From: Notamacropus eugenii
Taxonomy: Eukaryota > Chordata > Mammalia > Diprotodontia > Macropodidae
Direction of reading: 5' to 3'
Length of the DNA: 64,000 nt
Assembly (NCBI RefSeq): GCF_028372415.1
Contig: NC_092877.1
Location: 215,105,116-215,169,115, forward strand
The notes beneath the pieces were generated by a model that had not been told where the DNA came from, searched no databases, and saw nothing but the letters and a program-made list of their open reading frames with translations. The number at the start of each line of letters is the position of its first letter. Within the stretch, counting starts at the first letter, position 1. A program made the position numbers and the translations under genes. Below, piece by piece: positions 56,956-64,000 of the stretch.

Positions 56956-59900
56956 CTACCAGAAAAAACTCTCACACACTGTGGTTGTTGCTGTGCATAA
57001 AGTTCTCCTGGTTCTGCTCCTTTCACTCAGCATCAGGTCATATAAGTCCTTCCAGGCCTCTCTGAAGTCTTCTTGTTCATCATTTCTTATGGCACAATAG
57101 TACTCCATTACATTCATATACCATAATTTATTCAGCCATTCCCCAATTGATGGACATCCCCTTGACTTCCAGTTTTTGGCAACTACATAGAGTGCTGCTA
57201 TAAGTATTTTTGTACATGTGGGACCCTTTCCCATTTTTATGATTTCTTGGGGATATAGTCCTAGTAGCGATATTGCTGGGTCAAAGGGTATGCACATTTT
57301 TGTAGCCCTTTGGGCATAGTTCCAAATTGCTCTCCAGAATGGTTGGATGCGCTCACAGCTCCACCAACAATGAATTAGTGTTCCAACTCTCCCACATCCT
57401 CTCCAGCATTTATCATTTTTTTGTTCTGTCATGTTTGCCAATCTTATAGGTGTGATGTGGTACCTCAGAGTTGTTTTGATTTGCATCTCTCTAACCAATA
57501 GTGATTTAGAGCATTTTTTCATATGATTATAGATAGCTTTAATTTCTTCCTCTGAAAATTGCCTGTTCATATCCTTTGACCATTTATCAATTGGGGAATG
57601 ACTTGTATGATTATACATTTGGGTCAGTTCTCTATATATTCTAGAAATGAGGCCTTTATCCCCGAGCTTAGCTGTAAAAATTTTTTCCCAATTTACTACA
57701 TCCCTCTGGATTTTGGTTGCATTGGGTTTGGTTGTGCAAAAACTTCTCAGTTTAATGTAATCAAAGTTATCCATTTTGCATTTCATAATGCATTCTATCT
57801 CTCCTTTAGTAAAGAATTCTTCCCTTCTCCATAGATCTGATAAATACACTATTCCTTGCTTCTCCAGTTTATTCATGGTATCAATCTTTATACCTAAATC
57901 ATGTACCCATTTGGACTTTATTCTTGTGTACGGTGTCAGGTATGGGTCTATGCCTAATTTCCGCCACACTGTTATCCAGTTTTCCCAGCAATTTTTGTCA
58001 AACAATGAGTTCTTATCCCAGAAGCTGGGGTCCTTGGGTTTATCAAACAGAAGGTTGCTATATTCCTTGCCTACTGCATCTTGAGTGCCAAGTCTATTCC
58101 ACTTGTCTACCTCTCTGTTTCTTAGCCAATACCAAGTGGTTTTGATAATTGCTGCTTTATAGTACAGTTTAAGGTCTGGTAGCGCTAGGCCACCTTCCCA
58201 AGCATTTCTTTTCATTAGTCCCTTTGATATTCTGGACCTTTTGTTTTTCCAAATGAATTTTGATATTATTTTATCCAGCTCTAGAAAGTAATTGTCTGAT
58301 AGTTTAATTGGTATGGCACTAAATAAGTATACTAATTTGGGTAGAATTGTCATTTTTATTATATTAGCACGGCCTACCCATGAGCAACTAATGTTTTTCC
58401 ACTTACTTAAATCTGACTTTATTTGTGCAAAAAGTGTCTTGTAATTGTGTTCATATAGTCCCTGGGTTTGTTTTGGCAGGTAGACTCCTAAGTATTTTAT
58501 ACTGTCTACCCTAACTTTAAATGGGATTTCTCTTTCTATCTCTTGCTGTTGAACTTTGTTGCTAATATATAGGAATGCAGAGGATTTGTGTGGGTTTATT
58601 TTGTACCCTGCAACTTTGCCAAAGTTGTTTATTAATTCAAGTAATTTTTTACTTGAATCTCTGGGATTCTCTAGGTAAATCATCATATCATCTGCAAAGA
58701 GTGATAACTTAGTTTCTTCTTTGGCTATTCTAATTCCTTGAATATCTTTATCTTGTCTAATTGCTACAGCTAACATTTCTAGTACCATATTGAATAATAG
58801 TGGTGATAATGGACAACCTTGTTTCACCCCTGATCTTATTGGGAATGCATCTAGCTTATCCCCATTGCATATAATGCTTGCTGAAGGTTTTAGATAGATA
58901 CTGCTTATTGTTTTATGGAAAGTTCCCTTTATTCCTACGTTCTCCAATGTTTTTAGTAGGAATGGATGTTGTATTTTGTCAAAAGCTTTTTCTGCATCTA
59001 TTGAGATAATCATGTGGTTTTTGTTAGCTTTGTTGTTGATGTGATCGATAATGCTAATAGTTTTCCTAATATTGAACCAGCCCTGTAGTCCTGGTATGAA
59101 TCCTACCTGATCATAATGTATTAATCTCGTGATAAGATGCTGTATTCGTTTTGCTAAAATCTTATTTAAAATTTTTGCATCTATATTCATTAGGGCAATT
59201 GGTCTATAATTTTCTTTCTCTGTTTTGTCTCTTCCTGGTTTGGGTATCAAAACCATATTTGTATCATAGAAAGAATTTGGGAGGACTCCTTCTTCCCCAA
59301 TTTTCAAGAATAGTGTATGTAGTATTGGAATTAACTGTTCTTTAAATGTTTGATAGAATTCACTTGTGAATCCATCTGGCCCTGGAGATTTTTTCCTAGG
59401 GAGTTCATTGATGGCTTGTTCAATTTCTTTTTCTGAGATGGGGTTGTTTAAGTATTCAACTTCCTCTTCTGTTAATCTGGGCAATTTGTATTTTTTAAAA
59501 TATTCATCCATCTCGTTTAGATTGTCGAATTTGTGGGCATAAAGTTGGGCAAAGTAGTTTCTAATTATTGTTTTAATTTCCTCCTCATTGGAGGTGAGTT
59601 CACCCCTTTCATTTTTAATGTTAGTAATTTGGTTTTCTTCTTTCTTTTTTTTGATCAGATTAACCAAAGGTTTATCAATTTTATTAGTTTTTTCATAAAA
59701 CCAACTATTGGTTTTATTTATTAATTCAATAGTTTTCTTTATTTCAATTTTATTAATCTCTCCTTTGGTTTTCAGTATTTCTAATTTGGTATTTACTTGG
59801 GGATTTTCAATTTGTTCTTTTTCTAGCTTTTTCAACTGTAAGCCTAAGTCATTGATCTCCTCTTTCTCTATTTTATTTATGTAAGCATTCAGAGATATAA

Positions 59901-60846
59901 AACTTCCCCTAATAACTGCTTTTGCAGTGTCCCATAAGTTTTGGTACGTTGTCTCACTATTGTCATTCTCTTGAATGAAGTTGTTGATTGTTTCTATGAT
60001 TTCTTCTTTAACCCAATCCTTCTTTAGAATTAGATTATTTAGTTTCCAATTGATTTTTGGTTTCTCTTTCCATGGCCTTTTATTACATGTAATTTTTAAT
60101 GCATTATGATCTGAAAAGGATGCATTGATTATGTCTACCTTTCTGCACTGGATTGTGAGATTTTTATGTCCTAGTACATGGTCAATTTTTGTAAATGTTC
60201 CATGTACCACTGAGAAAAAGGTATATTCCTTTCTATTCCCATTTAATTTTCTCCAAAGATCTATCATATCTACCTTATCCAGAGTTTTATTTACCTCCTT
60301 AACCTCTTTCTTGTTTATTTTAAGGTTGGATTTATCTAGTTCAGAGAGGGGGAGGTTGAGGTCCCCCACTAGTATAGTTTTGCTTTCAATTTCTTCCTTC
60401 AACTCCCCCAACCTCTCCTCTAAGAATCTGGATGCTATACCACTTGGAGCATACATGTTTCGTAATGATATTGCTTCATTGTCTATGGTGCCTTTTAGTA
60501 GGATATAGTTTCCATCCTTATCCCTTTTGATTAGATCTATTTCTGCTTTTGCTTTGTCTGAGATTAGGATTGCTACTCCTGCCTTTCTTACATGAGCTGA
60601 AGCACAATATATTCTGCTCCATCCTTTGACCTTTATCCTATGTGTATCCCCCCGTTTCAAATGTGTTTCTTGTAAGCAGCATATTGTTGGATTATGGCTT
60701 TTAATCCACTCTGCTATCCGTCTCCGATTTATGGGAGAGTTCATCCCATTCACATTCACAGTTATGATTACAATCTGTGTATTTCCCTCCACCCTCTTTC
60801 CCACCATTTGTGCTTTTAACTCTCCCGTCTCCCTTCCCCTCCTCAA
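56956..60846 (-). CDS. ORF2: L1 ORF2 protein (endonuclease and reverse transcriptase)
   Basis: 1,296 codons; human L1 ORF2 has 1,275, the extra mostly an N-terminal extension (about 17 residues by motif offset), so the true start may be a later Met. The AP-like endonuclease residues are all present: N31 (VNVNGMN), E60 (CLQETHLK), D162 and N164 (VGDLNLP), D222 (TKIDHVLG), D246-H247 (SFSDHNAL). Reverse transcriptase follows, with [17 protein letters not shown], motif [10 protein letters not shown] (D617) and motif [12 protein letters not shown] (D719-D720). The C-terminal zinc knuckle [18 protein letters not shown] is complete. It nicks target DNA and copies L1 RNA at the cut. All catalytic positions I can check are conserved. 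Confidence 0.97.
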   Translation of the reverse strand: MRRGRETGELKAQMVGKRVEGNTQIVIITVNVNGMNSPINRRRIAEWIKSHNPTICCLQETHLKRGDTHRIKVKGWSRIYCASAHVRKAGVAILISDKAKAEIDLIKRDKDGNYILLKGTIDNEAISLRNMYAPSGIASRFLEERLGELKEEIESKTILVGDLNLPLSELDKSNLKINKKEVKEVNKTLDKVDMIDLWRKLNGNRKEYTFFSVVHGTFTKIDHVLGHKNLTIQCRKVDIINASFSDHNALKITCNKRPWKEKPKINWKLNNLILKKDWVKEEIIETINNFIQENDNSETTYQNLWDTAKAVIRGSFISLNAYINKIEKEEINDLGLQLKKLEKEQIENPQVNTKLEILKTKGEINKIEIKKTIELINKTNSWFYEKTNKIDKPLVNLIKKKKEENQITNIKNERGELTSNEEEIKTIIRNYFAQLYAHKFDNLNEMDEYFKKYKLPRLTEEEVEYLNNPISEKEIEQAINELPRKKSPGPDGFTSEFYQTFKEQLIPILHTLFLKIGEEGVLPNSFYDTNMVLIPKPGRDKTEKENYRPIALMNIDAKILNKILAKRIQHLITRLIHYDQVGFIPGLQGWFNIRKTISIIDHINNKANKNHMIISIDAEKAFDKIQHPFLLKTLENVGIKGTFHKTISSIYLKPSASIICNGDKLDAFPIRSGVKQGCPLSPLLFNMVLEMLAVAIRQDKDIQGIRIAKEETKLSLFADDMMIYLENPRDSSKKLLELINNFGKVAGYKINPHKSSAFLYISNKVQQQEIEREIPFKVRVDSIKYLGVYLPKQTQGLYEHNYKTLFAQIKSDLSKWKNISCSWVGRANIIKMTILPKLVYLFSAIPIKLSDNYFLELDKIISKFIWKNKRSRISKGLMKRNAWEGGLALPDLKLYYKAAIIKTTWYWLRNREVDKWNRLGTQDAVGKEYSNLLFDKPKDPSFWDKNSLFDKNCWENWITVWRKLGIDPYLTPYTRIKSKWVHDLGIKIDTMNKLEKQGIVYLSDLWRREEFFTKGEIECIMKCKMDNFDYIKLRSFCTTKPNATKIQRDVVNWEKIFTAKLGDKGLISRIYRELTQMYNHTSHSPIDKWSKDMNRQFSEEEIKAIYNHMKKCSKSLLVREMQIKTTLRYHITPIRLANMTEQKNDKCWRGCGRVGTLIHCWWSCERIQPFWRAIWNYAQRATKMCIPFDPAISLLGLYPQEIIKMGKGPTCTKILIAALYVVAKNWKSRGCPSIGEWLNKLWYMNVMEYYCAIRNDEQEDFREAWKDLYDLMLSERSRTRRTLCTATTTVCESFFW

Positions 60847-61372
60847 TAGTATTCACTTTTCTCCCCCTCCTCCTGCAGCCTTCCCCTCCTTCTTTTAGCC
60901 CCCCTCCCTTTTAGTCCCCTTTACTCTTATTGCTTCTTTCCTCCCTTTTAGCCACCCTCCCCTTTCTTCCCCCTTCCCCTCCTACTACCTATAGAGCTAG
61001 TTAGGATTATCTGCTTAAGGTTATTGTTCCCTCCTTTGAACAAATCAGATGAGAGTACCTCTCAAACAATGCTCATCTCCCTCCCCTCCTTCCCTCTACT
61101 ATAGTTTTGTACTTCTTCCTGTGATATAATTTGCCATTTTCTGCTTCCCCCTTTCCATACCTCCTATTACATTCCCTTCTCATACTTAAATCATATTTTT
61201 GCCATGACATCATTTACTTTATGCCCGTTCCCTCTACATATATCCCTTTTATCATAATAGCTGCACAGTTCTCAAGATTAACAGGTATCATCTTCCCTTA
61301 CAGGGAGGTAAACAGATTGCCCTAATTGAGTTGCAAGTTTTTGTTTTTGATTTTTCCCCTCTGTTTACCTTT
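60847..61372 (-). other. L1 inter-ORF region
   Basis: 526 bases, strongly purine-rich on the L1 sense strand (pyrimidine-rich on the plus strand). This is far longer than the short spacer in human L1 and is also present in the HAL1-like copy at 28.7-29.2 kb. How ORF2 is translated across it is not evident. Confidence 0.8.
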
Positions 61373-62554
61373 TTATGATTCTCTGGAGACCTGCATTTGA
61401 AGATCAAATTGTCTATTGAGTTCTGGTGTTTTGGTCAGGAAGCTCTGGAAATCCCTTATTTCGTTGAATGACTTTCTCCTTGCCTGAAATGTTATGCTGA
61501 ACTTTGCTGGGTAGTTGATCCTCGGTTGGAGTCCCAACTCCTTTGCCTTACGGAATATTGGGTTCCAATTCTTTTGATCTTTTAATGTAGAAGCTGCAAG
61601 GTCCTGTGTGATCCTGACTGTGTGACCTTGATATTTAAATTGTTTCTTTCTGGCTGCTTGTAGTATTTTCTCCTTCACTTGATAGCTCTGGAATTTGGCA
61701 ACTATATTTCTTGGGGTTTTGAGTTTGGGATCCCTTTCCGGTGGGGAACGGTGGATTCTTTCGATGACTATTTTGCCCTCTGAGTCTAGTACTTCTGGGC
61801 AGTTTTCCTTGATGATTTCCTGGAAGATATTGTTCAGACTCTTTTCTTCATCATGGGTTTCTGGCAGGCCAATAATTCTTAGATTTTCTCTCCTGGATCT
61901 ATTTTCCAGGTCAGTTGTTTTTCCAATTAAATATTTTAGATTTTCTTCTATCTTTTCATTCTTTAGATTTTGTTTGACTGATTCTTGTTGCCTCATTGAG
62001 TCATTAGTTTCTACTTGCCCAATTCTAATCTTGATCGTATTGTTTTCTTCAGTTAGCTTTCGCATCTCCTTTTCCATCTGGCCAATTTTTCCCTTTAAGG
62101 AGCTATTTTCTCCATTTAATTTTTGTACTTCTTTTTCCATTCGACCAATTTTCCCAGTTAGGTTTTGGGTTTCCTTTTCCATCTGATCAATTTTCCCTAT
62201 TAGGTTTTGAGTTTCCTTTTCCATTTGATTAACTCTTCCTTTTAGGGAATTATTCTCTCCAGTTAATTTTTGAACTTCCTTTTCCATTTCTTCAATTTTC
62301 TTTTTCAGATTGATGTTCTCATCAGTGAATTCTTTTTTTATAGTTTTAAAATCATTGGCCCGTTTTTCTTTTATATCCTTCTTCAGACGTTCCAGGTAAT
62401 CTAGTTGTGCTTGCGAGAAATTCATAGTCCCATCTGAGGTTTCAGATGGAAGTACAGTCTCAGCTCTGACCTCTTTGGTGTTTGTGTTTTGGTCCTTATC
62501 CCCATAGAAAGATTCTATGGTTTTTTCACTTTTCGTCTGCTTTTTCCGATTCAT
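61373..62554 (-). CDS. ORF1: L1 ORF1 protein (RNA-binding chaperone)
   Basis: 393 codons from MNRKKQTKSEK. The N-terminal tail holds ESFYGDKDQNTNTKEV. A long coiled coil (about residues 75-215) mediates trimer formation and contains near-exact repeats of QMEKETQNL-GKI in 14- and 21-residue steps. The RRM (about 222-315) contains NLRIIGLPE and IHRSPPERDPKLKTPRNIV. The C-terminal domain contains QPRINYPAKFSI. It coats L1 RNA in the ribonucleoprotein that retrotransposes. Human ORF1p is 338 residues; the extra length lies in the coiled coil. No breaks are seen. Confidence 0.96.
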   Translation of the reverse strand: MNRKKQTKSEKTIESFYGDKDQNTNTKEVRAETVLPSETSDGTMNFSQAQLDYLERLKKDIKEKRANDFKTIKKEFTDENINLKKKIEEMEKEVQKLTGENNSLKGRVNQMEKETQNLIGKIDQMEKETQNLTGKIGRMEKEVQKLNGENSSLKGKIGQMEKEMRKLTEENNTIKIRIGQVETNDSMRQQESVKQNLKNEKIEENLKYLIGKTTDLENRSRRENLRIIGLPETHDEEKSLNNIFQEIIKENCPEVLDSEGKIVIERIHRSPPERDPKLKTPRNIVAKFQSYQVKEKILQAARKKQFKYQGHTVRITQDLAASTLKDQKNWNPIFRKAKELGLQPRINYPAKFSITFQARRKSFNEIRDFQSFLTKTPELNRQFDLQMQVSRES

Positions 62555-63511
62555 GATGTTGGCTGAGTGTTGCAGCTTTTGGTTCTTTCAGTCAGAAGAT
62601 ACAGATCTTTAAGTTGAGCTGATGTGTGTCTAGGCTAAAAGCAGGGTTTTTTTGTTGTTGTTGTTGTTGTTGTTGTTTCCCAAATCAACCCTGGGTTTAG
62701 CTTGATAGGTGTGTGGGAGGTGTGGTCTGGTCTCAGGATATCTCCTCAGCTGGCCTGAGGCAAAGGCAAGGTCCGGGGATGGTGATCCCAGCTTCCCTAT
62801 TGTCTTCCCTTTCCCCTGGAGGGCTGGGGCACGCCTAGAGGCTAATGCGTGTTCCCGCCCCTCCTGGGGCTCGTCTCCAGGGCTGAGGCTTGCTTGGGTC
62901 TCAGTGCGAATTTTCTCTGCCCTGGGTCGTCTGTCCCTCCAGATAGCCTCCACCACGGTAGGAAGAATCCCCCTTTGCCACCTCTCCAGCCTCTGGTGTT
63001 ATGAGACCACCCGCCCCCTTCTGCTGCTCCCACTGATCCAGGATCAGTCTGGGGAAGAATTTTATGGTTCCCTCACGGTCATCGGGGGGGAGGGGAGAGC
63101 ACTTACTGATCACTCTGCCATCCCAGCTTCTGGATGTTCAAGTAGTGACCCACTGAAGTCCCGTCTTTAGGCTGAAGATTTCAAAGGCTGTTGCGCTGAT
63201 ATCGTTGGCTCGGCCTGGCTTATCTCCTGCTCTGCTGGTCTCGCCCGCCACTCTCGGGCCCCTCGGGTTGCCTCCGCCCTGCCGCGCCAACCGCGCTGCG
63301 CTGTGCGCCGGGGTCTTACCCCCGCGGAACAGATCCCTCCCGTGGACCTTCCAGTCCAGCCTGGGCTCCGAATCTATCAAAGTCCGTCTCCCACTGGATT
63401 CTACACCTCCAAAGTCTGGTCAGACTCTCCCCCCAGATATATCCAGAGGAGTTTTTCCAGGAGCTTAGGTGAGTCGTTGCTTTCACTCCGCCATCTTGGC
63501 TCCGCCCCCCC
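62555..63511 (-). promoter_or_regulatory. L1 5' UTR with internal promoter
   Basis: 957 bases from the 5' end to the ORF1 start. The first 350 bases (about 63180-63511) are GC-rich with many CG dinucleotides, and the start carries 'agccaagatggcgg', a YY1-type site as in human L1. A TTG/CAA triplet run (62652-62677) lies near ORF1. Promoter function is inferred from the family. Antisense open frames occur here. Confidence 0.8.
62652..62677. repeat. TTG triplet repeat in the L1 5' UTR
   Basis: Eight to nine TTG units (CAA on the L1 sense strand). Possibly a length-variable site among copies. Confidence 0.95.
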
Positions 63512-64000
63512 AATTTCCAGTTCTTAGCCACCACAAAGAGAGCTGCAATAAATATTTTTGTACATGTGGACCTTTTCCCTTTTTGATGATCTCTTTGGGA
63601 TACAGTCCTATTTCTTAGCCAATACCAAGTAGTTTTGATGATTGCTGCTTTATAATACAATATGAGATCTGGTAAGGCTAGGCCACCTTACCTACCATTT
63701 CTTTTCATTAATTCCCTTCATATTCTGGACATTTTTTTCTTCCAAATGAATTTTAATATTATTTTTTCTATCTCTAGAAAATAATTTTCAGGTAGTTTTG
63801 ATTGATGTGGCACTGAATAAGTAAATTAATTTAGGTAGAATTGTCATTTTTATTATATTAGCTCAGCCTACCCATGAGCAACTGATGTTTTTCCAATTAC
63901 TTAGATCTGACTTTATTTGTGCAAAAAGTGTATTGTTATTGTGTTTGTTTTGACAAGAAGATTTCCAGATATTTTATAGTGTCTAGTATAATTTTAAATG
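63512..64000 (-). mobile_element. Older L1, continuation right of the young insertion
   Basis: Starts with the right copy of the 14-bp duplication (63512-63525) and continues reverse ORF2 sequence from the point where 56568 stopped ('taaatatttttgtacatgtg'). At about 63612 it jumps to the part near 58118 ('ttcttagccaataccaag'), an internal deletion of roughly 860 bases relative to the intact copy. It runs off the window end. Confidence 0.88.

Larger units (their letters stand above)
56569..63511 (-). mobile_element. Full-length L1 with both ORFs open
   Basis: A 6,943-base L1 in reverse orientation. It starts at 63511 with 'ggggggcggagccaagatgg', has a 957-base 5' UTR, ORF1 (62554-61373), a 526-base pyrimidine-rich spacer, ORF2 (60846-56956), a 387-base 3' UTR and an A-rich tail (poly(T) at 56567-56580). 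Perfect 14-bp duplications flank it, and it splits an older L1. No stop or frameshift is seen in either ORF. Together with the intact duplication and CpG-rich 5' end, this marks a young, possibly still mobile copy. Confidence 0.96.

Overview
The window is genomic DNA from a mammal, most probably a marsupial. It holds a 911-codon DNA ligase IV (LIG4) gene in a single coding exon. Around it lie repeat families typical of therian and especially marsupial genomes: an RTE (BovB-like) LINE with its RTE-tailed SINEs, several L1 lineages, L2 and L3/CR1 LINEs, MIR/THER-type and WALLSI/MAR1-type SINEs, hAT MITEs and LTR fossils. I cannot decide from the sequence alone between an American opossum and an Australian marsupial.

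Layout. 1-4.1 kb is LIG4 upstream or intron sequence with two RTE-derived SINEs, an L1 5' fragment and a probable reverse-strand retroposed 3' UTR. 4125-~7975 is the LIG4 coding exon and 3' UTR on the plus strand. 8-12.9 kb holds an L2, a degenerate RTE, an L3/CR1 and an 8-copy 46-bp minisatellite. 13.3-14.6 kb is a complete, uninterrupted retrocopy of UBTD2 sitting inside an older L2. 15-20 kb is mostly unrecognised intergenic DNA with old SINEs. 20-33 kb is L1-rich, with several internally deleted L1s, a HAL1-like element lacking ORF2, nested hAT and LTR insertions, and an L2. 33-53 kb is a mosaic of L2, L3/CR1, MIR, LTR fossils, an imperfect inverted repeat and three long GGAA/CCTT arrays. 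53-64 kb is almost all L1 in reverse orientation. Its centre is a full-length 6.94-kb L1 (56569-63511) with both ORFs open and a perfect 14-bp target-site duplication, inserted into an older L1 that continues past the window end.

The only ordinary host genes I can support are LIG4 and the UBTD2-like retrogene; everything after about 14.7 kb looks like a gene-poor flank. No CRISPR, operon or prokaryotic system is present. The most interesting items are the intact UBTD2 retrogene, whose target-site duplication has decayed while its reading frame has not, and the apparently intact young L1. Repeat names come from memory of consensus features, without a database search. All coordinates of repeat edges are approximate unless a target-site duplication is given.
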